From JAUNSR01 sp036655755 (lineage in GTDB: Bacteria > Bacteroidota > Bacteroidia > Bacteroidales > JAUNSR01), in NCBI GenBank assembly GCA_036655755.1, contig JAVVPN010000007.1, positions 1 through 60,445 of the forward strand: DNA of 60,445 nucleotides, given 5' to 3'. The notes beneath the pieces were generated by a model that searched no databases, was not told the DNA's origin, and saw nothing but the letters and a program-made list of their open reading frames with translations. Shown one piece after another: positions 52,926-60,445 of this stretch (position 1 is its first letter; every line of letters starts with the position of its first letter). Position numbers and translations under genes: made by a program.

Positions 52926-53950
52926 AAAAAACAAAGACACTTTTTATTGCTCAGGTTATCGGTCTGACTATTTTGTCGGCATGTAGCGGTGAGAAAAAAG
53001 AAACGAAGATCATCACAAAAGATGAAAAACCACTGGTTAAAGTGGAAACGGTAAATGCGCGCGACGTTGAACAAACCCGCGAATTTACAGCTACCGTAGA
53101 AGCCAACATATCAAACAATATCGCACCACAAACGCCGGTACGTATTGAAAATATCTTTGTTGAAGTGGGTGATCATGTTCGCAAAGGGCAAAAGCTGGTA
53201 CAGATGGACAGCAATAATCTGAAACAGGCCAAAGCGCAGCTTGATAATCTCAAAGTAGAGTTCGGCCGCGTAGATGAACTGTATAAAATCGGAGGCGTTT
53301 CTAAATCTGAATGGGATAACAAAAAGATGAGCCTCGACATCGCTGAGACCTCTTATAAAAACCTGGTGGAAAATACACAGCTGATCAGCCCGATCGACGG
53401 TATCATCACAGCCCGCAACTATGATAAAGGGGATATGTACGGCAACGGAAGCCCGGTACTGGTAGTAGAGCAAATCTCGCCGGTAAAATTGAAAATCAAT
53501 GTTTCGGAAGCTTATTTCACACATGTGCGCAAAGGAATGCCGGTTGACATTAAATTAGATGTATATGGCGACGAGGTATTCGACGGAAAAGTATCGTTGG
53601 TTTACCCAACCATTGACGCTGCTACACGCACCTTCCCGGTAGAGATTACCATCAATAATAAAAACGAACGTGTACGTCCGGGTATGTTTGCACGCGCCAC
53701 AATGAACTTTGGTTCAAAAAACCACGTGGTTGTGCCGGATATGGCCGTAATCAAGCAAGCCGGAGCCGGCGATCGCTATGTATATATCCTTAACAACGAC
53801 AATACCGTATCATTCAACAAAGTGGAATTGGGACGTCGTTTGGGCAATTCATACGAGTTGATTTCAGGAGTAAACAACGGGGCGAAAGTAGTGGTAGCCG
53901 GTCAGAGCCGTCTTACAAACGGAGTAGCTGTGGAAGTGGAAAATAAATAA
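52922..53950 (+). CDS. RND efflux periplasmic adaptor (membrane fusion lipoprotein)
   Basis: A 342-aa adaptor with a lipoprotein signal (FIAQVIGLTILSAC). Biotinyl-lipoyl-like halves (IFVEVGDHVRKGQKLVQMD and LISPIDGIITARNYDKGD) flank a short alpha-hairpin (NLKQAKAQLDNLKVEFGR). A beta-barrel (LKINVSEAYFTHVRKGMPV) and membrane-proximal domain (RVRPGMFARATMNFG) follow. It links the inner-membrane permease to the TolC-type channel. It is followed after 11 bp by the permease gene; its start lies inside leader element copy 4, so its translation could be uncoupled from tolC by that element. Confidence 0.95.
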   Translation: MKKTKTLFIAQVIGLTILSACSGEKKETKIITKDEKPLVKVETVNARDVEQTREFTATVEANISNNIAPQTPVRIENIFVEVGDHVRKGQKLVQMDSNNLKQAKAQLDNLKVEFGRVDELYKIGGVSKSEWDNKKMSLDIAETSYKNLVENTQLISPIDGIITARNYDKGDMYGNGSPVLVVEQISPVKLKINVSEAYFTHVRKGMPVDIKLDVYGDEVFDGKVSLVYPTIDAATRTFPVEITINNKNERVRPGMFARATMNFGSKNHVVVPDMAVIKQAGAGDRYVYILNNDNTVSFNKVELGRRLGNSYELISGVNNGAKVVVAGQSRLTNGVAVEVENK

Positions 53951-53961
53951 GAAATAAAAAT

Positions 53962-56900
53962 ATGAGTTTATATGCAACCGCGGTCAAGAAACCGATTACA
54001 ACAGCACTTTGTTTTGTTGCGATTGTAATTATCGGTCTCTTTTCCCTGACAAGACTATCTATCGACCTCTACCCCCACATTGAAACCAACACCATCATGG
54101 TGATGACGGCGTATCCGGGGGCTAGTGCGGCCGATATTGAGACAAACGTTACGAAGATCATGGAAAACTCACTGAATACGGTGAGCGATTTGAAGAATAT
54201 CACTTCTCAGTCGAAAGAAAACATGTCGCTCGTAACACTTGAATTCGAATACGGAACGGATATCGACGTAGCGACAAACGACGTGCGCGATAAAATCGAC
54301 GCCGTTAAGAATGCATTGCCGGATAATGTTGAAAATCCGATTTTGTTTAAATTCGGTACCGACGATATTCCAATCGTAATCCTTTCGGTGAGTGCTGAGG
54401 AAAGCATGAATGCGCTCTATAAGATTCTCGACGACAAGGTAGCCAACCCGTTGAAACGTATCAGCGGCGTAGGTGCCGTATCGCTATCGGGTATTCCACA
54501 GCGCGAAATCAAAGTATATTGCGACCCTCAGAAGCTCGAAGCATACGGATTGTCCGTTGAAACACTTTCGAATCTGATTGCGGCAGAGAACCTGAATACA
54601 CCGGGAGGAAACCTGGATATCGGTTCGCAGACTTACTCACTGCGCGTGCAAGGAGAATTCAGCGATGCAAAACAACTTGAAAACATCGTAGTGGGAGCCA
54701 AAGACGGCAAAACCATTTACTTGCGCGATGTAGCCCGTGTGGAAGATGGTCCGCAAGAACGTGCTCAGGAAGCATACGTAACCGGTATCAGTAGCGACGG
54801 CCGTAAATATACCGCCGAAAAAGGGGGGATCATCTTTATCCAGAAACAATCGGGAGCCAACTCGGTAGCCATTTCGCAGGAAGTATTGAAAAAACTACCT
54901 GATTTGGCGCGCACCCTCCCATCCGACGTTAAAATCGGGGTGGTAGTAAATACCTCAACCAATATCGAAAACACCATCAATTCGTTGTTAGAAACGATTT
55001 TGGTAACATTCATCATCGTAATGTTCGTGGTGTTGGTGTTCCTCGGAAGATGGCGTGCCACATTCATCATTATCCTGACAATTCCGATCTCACTGATCGC
55101 TTCGTTCGCTTACCTGTTGATGTCGGGCAATACGCTTAACATCATCTCGCTTTCTTCGTTAAGTATCGCGATCGGTATGGTGGTGGATGATGCCATCGTT
55201 GTATTGGAAAACGTAACCAACCACATCGAGCGCGGAAGTGAGCCAAAACAGGCAGCCATCCACGGTACGAATGAGGTGGCTATCTCTGTAATCGCATCAA
55301 CATTAACCATGTTGGCCGTATTCCTTCCATTAACCATGGTGCCGGGTATGGCGGGTGTGCTTTTCGTGCAGTTGGGATGGATCGTATCCATCATCATGAT
55401 CGTATCAACGATCGGAGCCTTGACGCTAACACCGATGTTATGTTCTCAGTTCCTTCGTCTGGACGGGAATAAAGGAAAACTTCACCAGCTGATCTTCGGA
55501 CCGATTGAAAAAGGGTTGGACGGATTAGACGCTTTCTATGAGCGTTGTCTGAAATGGGTAGTAGGTCATCGTACGATTACGATTATCGGAGCATTCCTTA
55601 TTTTCGTGGGAAGTTTGACATTGACCAAATTTATCCCAACCGAGTTCTTCCCTACGAATGACAACGGTCGTATCGGGGTAAAAATCGAACTGCCGGTTGG
55701 TACGCGTATGGAAATTGCGCGCGACCTGGCTACAAAAATCGAGAAAGAATTCGCAGCGAAATATCCCGAAATCAATGCCTCTTCGTTTACGGTAGGGCAA
55801 GCCGATACGGATAACACGTTTGCTTCTATTCAGGAAAATGGTTCGCATATCATTTCATGGAATATGAACCTTGTGAGTGTGGGAAAACGTGACCGCGGAC
55901 TAACTCAGATTGTTGACTTGATGACTAAGGACCTTGCTAAATATCCGGAAATCAAGAAATACCAGGTATTGGCAGGTGGTAGCTCGGGCGGTATCGGCGG
56001 ACAGGCTGCCGTAGATATTGAAATTTACGGATACGATTTCAATTCGACCGATAAATTTGCCAAAGATCTGACAAACAAATTGCTTCAGTTGAAAGGTATC
56101 GCAACGGTAACCAACTCGCGTGGCGATTACATTCCGGAATACCAGGTTGATTTCGACCGCGAAAAACTGGCTTTGAACGGCCTGAACGTAGCAACCGCAT
56201 CGCAGTATCTGCGTAATCGCATCAATGGTTCGCTCTCCTCTTATTATCGTGAAGCGGGCGACGAGTACGATATCAAAGTGCGTTACGCACCCGAATTCCG
56301 CGAGAGCCTCGAGGATATCGAAAACATCCTGATCTATAACAACCAGGGACAAGGAATCCGCATCCGCGATTTGGGTACGGTAGTGGAGCGTATGACTCCT
56401 CCTACTATCGAACGCAAAAATCGTGAACGTGTAATCACGCTAAGCGCCGTATTGGCCAACGGAGCCGTGCTGGGAGAAATGGCCGGACAGGTACAACAGA
56501 TTCTGCGCGACGCCGATACTCCGGCCGGAATACAAACCAGCATCGGAGGAACATTCGAAGATCAGCAAGATACGTTTAAAGATTTGATCACGCTCGGTAT
56601 CATGATTATCCTGTTGGTATTTATCGTGCTTGCCGCTCAGTTCGAATCGATGACCGACCCGTTCATCATCATGTTCTCGCTGCCGTTTGCCTTTACAGGG
56701 GTATTCATCGGATTGGCACTTACCGGCACACCGCTGGGTGTAATGGCGTTGATCGGGGTGATTATGCTTGCCGGTATCGTGGTGAAGAATGGTATCGTAC
56801 TGATCGACTATACGATTCTTAACCGTGAGCGCGGTATGGCGGTAACAAAAGCTGTGGTAAATGCAGGTCGCTCGCGTTTGCGCCCGGTATTGATGACTAC

Positions 56901-57111
56901 ACTGACAACCGTATTGGGTATGATTCCGATGGCAATCGGTACCGGCGAAGGGTCTGAAATGTGGCGTTCAATGGGTATGACAGTGGCTTGGGGGCTTGCC
57001 TTCTCTACACTGATTACATTGATCATCGTGCCAACCGTATATTGCGTATTTGCGAAAAACGGTATCAAACGCCGCCGTAAGGCATTTGCTAAGAAACTCA
57101 AAAAAGCATAA
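53962..57111 (+). CDS. RND efflux permease, HAE1 family
   Basis: A 1049-aa inner-membrane proton/drug antiporter with 12 membrane segments. Signature pieces are the N-terminal helix ITTALCFVAIVIIGLFSLTR, GASAADIETNVTKIMENSL, and the TM4 acidic pair in GMVVDDAIVVLENVTNHIER. TM10-12 (GVMALIGVIMLAGIVVKNGI, LRPVLMTTLTTVLGMIPMAI) follow. The periplasmic porter and docking domains fall at about 35-330 and 560-860. Codon use is rich in GGT and CGT, suggesting solid expression. The drug range is unknown. It is third in the operon tolC, adaptor, permease, PG0541-like. Confidence 0.97.
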   Translation: MSLYATAVKKPITTALCFVAIVIIGLFSLTRLSIDLYPHIETNTIMVMTAYPGASAADIETNVTKIMENSLNTVSDLKNITSQSKENMSLVTLEFEYGTDIDVATNDVRDKIDAVKNALPDNVENPILFKFGTDDIPIVILSVSAEESMNALYKILDDKVANPLKRISGVGAVSLSGIPQREIKVYCDPQKLEAYGLSVETLSNLIAAENLNTPGGNLDIGSQTYSLRVQGEFSDAKQLENIVVGAKDGKTIYLRDVARVEDGPQERAQEAYVTGISSDGRKYTAEKGGIIFIQKQSGANSVAISQEVLKKLPDLARTLPSDVKIGVVVNTSTNIENTINSLLETILVTFIIVMFVVLVFLGRWRATFIIILTIPISLIASFAYLLMSGNTLNIISLSSLSIAIGMVVDDAIVVLENVTNHIERGSEPKQAAIHGTNEVAISVIASTLTMLAVFLPLTMVPGMAGVLFVQLGWIVSIIMIVSTIGALTLTPMLCSQFLRLDGNKGKLHQLIFGPIEKGLDGLDAFYERCLKWVVGHRTITIIGAFLIFVGSLTLTKFIPTEFFPTNDNGRIGVKIELPVGTRMEIARDLATKIEKEFAAKYPEINASSFTVGQADTDNTFASIQENGSHIISWNMNLVSVGKRDRGLTQIVDLMTKDLAKYPEIKKYQVLAGGSSGGIGGQAAVDIEIYGYDFNSTDKFAKDLTNKLLQLKGIATVTNSRGDYIPEYQVDFDREKLALNGLNVATASQYLRNRINGSLSSYYREAGDEYDIKVRYAPEFRESLEDIENILIYNNQGQGIRIRDLGTVVERMTPPTIERKNRERVITLSAVLANGAVLGEMAGQVQQILRDADTPAGIQTSIGGTFEDQQDTFKDLITLGIMIILLVFIVLAAQFESMTDPFIIMFSLPFAFTGVFIGLALTGTPLGVMALIGVIMLAGIVVKNGIVLIDYTILNRERGMAVTKAVVNAGRSRLRPVLMTTLTTVLGMIPMAIGTGEGSEMWRSMGMTVAWGLAFSTLITLIIVPTVYCVFAKNGIKRRRKAFAKKLKKA

Positions 57112-57131
57112 CACAAACAGATTATAGATAA

Positions 57132-57425
57132 ATGAAGGCAATATTCATATCATTCGACCAGGCTCACTACGAAGCAGTCCACCAGATTCTGGACCGTAGC
57201 AGCCAGCGCGGATTCACCTATTGGGAAAACGTACAGGGGCGCGGGTCAAAAACAGGTGAGCCACATTATGGCAGCCATGCGTGGCCAAGCACGAACTCTT
57301 CGATCATGACGATGGTAGAAGATTCGAAAGTGGAGCGCATATTAGAAGCACTTCATGCGCTCGATAAGAGCAAAGAAGCATTGGGGCTTCGTGCATTTGT
57401 GATGAATGTAGAACAAAGCATCTGA
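57132..57425 (+). CDS. PG0541-family transporter-associated protein (PII-like)
   Basis: A 97-aa soluble protein with a beta-alpha-beta pattern (MKAIFISFDQAHYEAVHQIL, GFTYWENVQGRG, SSIMTMVEDSKVERILEALH) similar in layout to PII/ACT-like small signalling proteins. It matches the PG0541 type known beside RND pumps in Porphyromonas and relatives. It lies 20 bp after the permease gene and before the operon terminator, so it is part of the pump operon. A regulatory interaction with the permease is inferred from conserved linkage; no ligand can be read from the sequence. Confidence 0.8.
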   Translation: MKAIFISFDQAHYEAVHQILDRSSQRGFTYWENVQGRGSKTGEPHYGSHAWPSTNSSIMTMVEDSKVERILEALHALDKSKEALGLRAFVMNVEQSI

Positions 57426-57441
57426 TCAAAATAACCAACCG

Positions 57442-57477
57442 AAAAGGGGGCGAAAAAAATTTCGTCCCCTTTTTTTG
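57442..57477 (+). terminator. Terminator of the RND efflux operon
   Basis: AAAAGGGG-GCGAAA stem paired with TTTCG-TCCCCTTTT, followed by T residues and TTTTTTTG, 17 bp after the stop of the PG0541-like gene. Confidence 0.9.
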
Positions 57478-57502
57478 TCCTTATTTACCGCCGAAAAATG
57501 AT

Positions 57503-57510
57503 TACATTTG
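57503..57510 (+). promoter_or_regulatory. -7 box of mnmE
   Basis: TACATTTG matches TAnnTTTG, 15 bp before the ATG; the -33 element is not clear. Confidence 0.5.
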
Positions 57511-57525
57511 TAAAAAATAAGAACT

Positions 57526-58914
57526 ATGCTCAATCAGGATACAATATGTGCCGTTTCTACGGCTCCCGGTGTTGGTGGCATCGCTGTAATTCGCGTAAGC
57601 GGTCCGCAAGCCATCGAAATCTGCGACAAGATTTTCCGCCCGATCAAAGAAGGCAAAGAGTTACGCAATCGCAAAGCCTACACATTAACGTATGGTCAGA
57701 TCGTTAGTGAAGAGGGTGTGATCGATGATGTGGTGATGGCGCTTTTTAAAGCCCCCCACTCTTTCACAGCCGAAGATACGGTAGAGATTTCGTGCCACGG
57801 CTCCATCTACATTCAGCAGCAAATCATGCAGCAGCTTATTAAAAACGGCTGTCGCACCGCATTGGCCGGCGAGTTTACGCAACGCGCTTTCCTAAATGGC
57901 AAAATGGACCTTTCGCAAGCGGAAGCGGTAGCCGATCTGATCGCCTCCACCTCTGCCGCCACCCATAAATTGGCGATGAACCAGATGCGCGGTGCATTCA
58001 GCAACGAGCTGATTTCGCTTCGTATGGAGCTTTTGAACCTGACTTCCCTTATCGAGCTGGAACTCGACTTCAGCGAAGAGGAGGTTGAATTTGCCGATCG
58101 CCAGCAATTGCGCGACCTGGCCAATCGCATCCACAACCTGATCAGTAAACTGGCCGATTCGTTCAGTGTGGGTAACGCCATTAAAAACGGTATCCCGGTA
58201 GCCCTTGTTGGTGAAACGAACGCCGGTAAATCAACCTTACTCAACGTATTGCTACGTGAGGAACGTGCCATCGTATCCGATATCCACGGTACCACCCGCG
58301 ACGTGATTGAGGACACCATCAACCTGGGCGGTCTTACGTTCCGCTTTATCGATACGGCGGGTATCCGCGACACGAAAGATACGATCGAGAGCCTCGGCAT
58401 CGAGCGTACGTTCCGCAAACTGGAGCAGGCATCCATCGTATTATGGTTGATCGACTCAACTCGCCCGTTGGCCGAAATTGAAGAGCAGTCAGTAAAGGTG
58501 CTCGATAAAATCGATTCGCAAAAGGTGATTCTTGTATTTAATAAACTTGATCAGATCACTCCGGCTCAGCAGGGGGCGTTATCCTCTCTCCTACCTCAAT
58601 TTGAGCGTATCTTCATCTCTGCTCGCAATGGTATCAACACCTCCGATCTTGAATCGCTTTTGGTGCAAATGGCCGCGTTACCTGAAATCAGCGCAAGCGA
58701 CATCATCGTTACGAACGTACGCCACTACGAAGCGCTTGTTCATGCTCTCGCTGCTATCGACCGCGTGCGCGATGGCTTACAGATGAACATTTCGGGTGAC
58801 TTCTTATCGCAGGATATCCGCGAATGTATGCACTATCTGGGTGAGATTACGGGACAGATCAATACGGATGAGATATTGGGAAATATCTTTTTGAATTTTT
58901 GTATTGGGAAGTAA
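57526..58914 (+). CDS. mnmE: tRNA uridine-5-carboxymethylaminomethyl modification GTPase
   Basis: A 462-aa MnmE. The N-terminal folate-binding domain starts DTICAVSTAPGVGGIAVIRVSG. The GTPase motifs are G1 GETNAGKST, G2 region DIHGTTRD, G3 DTAGIRD and G4 NKLD. The C-terminal CIGK with the catalytic Cys is intact, so the gene is complete. With MnmG it modifies the wobble uridine of several tRNAs. It is monocistronic and followed by a 15-bp hairpin. The 3' side borders an apparently acquired restriction-modification gene. Confidence 0.98.
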   Translation: MLNQDTICAVSTAPGVGGIAVIRVSGPQAIEICDKIFRPIKEGKELRNRKAYTLTYGQIVSEEGVIDDVVMALFKAPHSFTAEDTVEISCHGSIYIQQQIMQQLIKNGCRTALAGEFTQRAFLNGKMDLSQAEAVADLIASTSAATHKLAMNQMRGAFSNELISLRMELLNLTSLIELELDFSEEEVEFADRQQLRDLANRIHNLISKLADSFSVGNAIKNGIPVALVGETNAGKSTLLNVLLREERAIVSDIHGTTRDVIEDTINLGGLTFRFIDTAGIRDTKDTIESLGIERTFRKLEQASIVLWLIDSTRPLAEIEEQSVKVLDKIDSQKVILVFNKLDQITPAQQGALSSLLPQFERIFISARNGINTSDLESLLVQMAALPEISASDIIVTNVRHYEALVHALAAIDRVRDGLQMNISGDFLSQDIRECMHYLGEITGQINTDEILGNIFLNFCIGK

Positions 58915-58925
58915 TTATCTTATTG

Positions 58926-58962
58926 GAATTACCAGCTTTTACTAGTCAAAAGTTGGTAATTC
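58926..58962 (+). terminator. Hairpin after mnmE
   Basis: Arms 58926-58940 and 58948-58962 (15 bp, one G-T pair) with a 7-nt loop, 12 bp after the stop. Confidence 0.75.
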
Positions 58963-58993
58963 TAGTTTAGCTTAAGAGAATGTCTCAGTAATG

Positions 58994-59074
58994 TAACAGT
59001 TCGGCAAACTACATATTGACATTCTTCTATATGTAAGGAAGAAAAATGTCAATATGTAGTTTACCGAACCGTTA
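58994..59074. repeat. Long near-perfect inverted repeat (MITE-like) between mnmE and the methyltransferase gene
   Basis: Arms 58999-59023 and 59045-59069 are 25 bp with a single mismatch. They extend outward to TAAC/GTTA and inward to CTTC/GAAG. No T-run follows. Size and symmetry resemble a miniature inverted-repeat element or a remnant end of an acquired segment. The remaining 59075-59212 holds only short frames without recognisable content. Confidence 0.65.
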
Positions 59075-59212
59075 GTTACAGTGAAACAAATTGTGGAAAT
59101 TGAGATTCAGCTAATTAAGGATGATCACGACCTTTGCCTTTTGCTGCCGAAGGAGGAATAGAACAGTTAGAGCCGCTTTCGGGCGCCTCCTCTAATAGAT
59201 TTACAACTGCAA

Positions 59213-60445
59213 TTAAACGTTAGCTTCAAGTAAATCAATGTCATATTTCTTTTCAAAAAAGACATCTAAGACCTTTTTATTTTGCTCGTTCATTACATAC
59301 CTTTTCTCATCATCGCTCAAGTTACAGATTCCAAAATTTCGGATATAATTGCCATTAAGAGAATAATAATCTGATGAATATGGTTTGCTAGTCGTTTTGA
59401 TATAATACCAAAAAAGTCTAGATTCCATAATTTTTTTTGCTATTATCATCTCTTCTTGGTTATGTCCGATAATAGCTTGCCCATTATAGAATAGTAGGTC
59501 TTCATCAGAGTTTATAATATAAGAAGGTATTTTGTCTGACATCTTGGGAAAAAACAATTTATTATGAACTCTCTCCAATGATTGTGTTCTCCCAAATGCA
59601 AACCAATTCTCATATTTACCTTTTCCTTTGTCGCGTTTAGCAAGTATAGTTCTCTTGTCTGAAAGATACTTGTACGCATTAGGAAAATTTTGCTTCATAT
59701 ATGTTTCAGTCAGAAGCTTCGGTTTGTCCTCATTGGTGTAAGGGAAAATTATTTTTTCCTTAACTCTATCGAAATCAACCTCTCTACTAAGTTTATTGGA
59801 GTTTATTATATCCCTGCAGATACCTTTCTCTATTTGGTATAAACTACCATTTTGTAAGTAGTAGAAATCATTGTCCTCATTTACGGGATTAAATATGTAA
59901 ATGTCATTTTTGAGTGTAGCAATTCCGTGCCTTGTCTTATAGAGTTCTCCAAAGGCGATTCCAGTTGATTCTATTTTTGAAATTATCTTATTGTCTTTTA
60001 AATTCCACCCCTTCTTTGAGTCAAGTAAAGCGTAGTATACCTTATGAAAGTGATTATTTCCTTTTGGTAGTTTTTTCTGATTAGATTGATAATAATTTAT
60101 ATACTGCTGCTCCTTATTCTCTACAAAACAGATACAGGTATAAGTGCTTTTCGATTTGAATATTTGATATGTTCCAAAATCTATAATGCTCAGTTTTATA
60201 TTTTTTTGCTTGAAATAATCTCTCAAAGCCCTTCCATTAAGGCTTTTGAAAAATGTATTCATTGTTATGAACCCCAATATGCCATTTTCTGACAGGCACT
60301 CAAACCCAATTTGAAAAAAAGGAATATACAGATCCGGATTGCCTGTTTTGCATACGGACCAATTAGATAGATTTTGTTTTACTTCATCAGCCAGATTCCG
60401 AGCACATACATAAGGGGGATTCCCTATTATAGCATCAAATCCTGC
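59213..60445 (-). CDS. N6-adenine DNA methyltransferase with C-terminal specificity domain (Eco57I/type IIG-like), N-terminus beyond window
   Basis: The frame is open from the right edge to the stop at 59213 (410 codons seen), so the start is outside. The first visible residues AGFDAIIGNPPYV contain the catalytic NPPY motif IV, followed by NPDLYIPFFQIGFECLSENG and GFITMNTFFKSLNG, as in Eco57I-type methyltransferases. The remaining 330 residues resemble a TaqI-like target-recognition domain (AFGELYKTRHGIATLKND, NKLFFPKMSDKIPSYI). A methionine at 60277 is internal and not the start. Base composition is more AT-rich than mnmE, which suggests acquisition. Whether a nuclease domain is fused (type IIG) or separate cannot be seen. 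Confidence 0.85.
   Translation of the reverse strand, partial: AGFDAIIGNPPYVCARNLADEVKQNLSNWSVCKTGNPDLYIPFFQIGFECLSENGILGFITMNTFFKSLNGRALRDYFKQKNIKLSIIDFGTYQIFKSKSTYTCICFVENKEQQYINYYQSNQKKLPKGNNHFHKVYYALLDSKKGWNLKDNKIISKIESTGIAFGELYKTRHGIATLKNDIYIFNPVNEDNDFYYLQNGSLYQIEKGICRDIINSNKLSREVDFDRVKEKIIFPYTNEDKPKLLTETYMKQNFPNAYKYLSDKRTILAKRDKGKGKYENWFAFGRTQSLERVHNKLFFPKMSDKIPSYIINSDEDLLFYNGQAIIGHNQEEMIIAKKIMESRLFWYYIKTTSKPYSSDYYSLNGNYIRNFGICNLSDDEKRYVMNEQNKKVLDVFFEKKYDIDLLEANV

Noticed and set aside
53111..53524. Long antisense ORFs inside the RND and mnmE genes
   Set aside because: They are shadow frames on the opposite strand of well-supported genes with no motif of their own.
59090..59212. Short frames between mnmE and the methyltransferase gene
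   Set aside because: Fewer than 35 codons each, with no recognisable motif; could be gene remnants but this cannot be supported.

Overview
The window is about 60 kb of an AT-rich Bacteroidota chromosome. It is most likely Bacteroidales, from the Parabacteroides/Dysgonomonas/Tannerellaceae side, but the genus cannot be fixed from the sequence. The reasons are two SusC/SusD pairs, a FecI-FecR regulated TonB receptor, a PG0541-type protein behind an RND pump, and several promoters of the Bacteroides form TTTG-N19/20-TAnnTTTG. Two 10-N assembly gaps (7548-7557 and 10936-10945) interrupt the left part.

Layout. 1-10831 (minus strand) is an ECF sigma/anti-sigma locus with SusC (broken only by the gap), SusD, two secreted endonuclease/exonuclease/phosphatase (EEP) proteins, one of them catalytically degenerate, and a large secreted beta-propeller protein that runs off the left edge. 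11701-19396 holds smpB, a membrane protein, a lipoprotein, a DUF1015 protein, a hybrid histidine kinase lacking its phospho-acceptor His, and serA-serC. 19595-25285 holds rarA, a small periplasmic protein, a membrane glycosyltransferase, a LolC/E-type permease and an aminotransferase. 25666-38946 holds a 95-aa orphan with a structured leader, focA, a PEBP-family protein whose start codon lies in a perfect hairpin, a metal-type TonB receptor with a Cys-rich partner, comB, a ligand-less ADP-ribosylglycohydrolase homologue, asparaginase with a porin, and pflB-pflA. 39024-46321 is a second SusCD locus with a Gfo/Idh/MocA oxidoreductase and a TIM-barrel epimerase-like protein. 46902-58914 holds malic enzyme, a LytS/LytTR pair, a complete tripartite RND efflux operon with its PII-like companion, and mnmE. 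The right edge is an N6-adenine methyltransferase/specificity protein cut by the window, separated from mnmE by a long hairpin element.

The most unusual signal is a four-copy, roughly 117-bp element placed exactly at gene starts (2791-2908, 12147-12260, 34299-34410, 52809-52925). Each copy lies in the same orientation relative to the gene it precedes. Its core is a conserved 75-78 bp three-stem RNA-like fold. Three copies are bounded by roughly 20-bp direct repeats that carry the start codon and are specific to each locus. Removing the element plus one repeat restores a compact 10-11 bp operon spacing at two loci. This looks like a miniature insertion that targets translation starts, leaving a structured leader and a tiny upstream ORF.

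Fermentative metabolism is visible in pflB/pflA, focA and the malic enzyme-PTA fusion. Glycan or organic-phosphate scavenging is suggested by the two SusCD loci.
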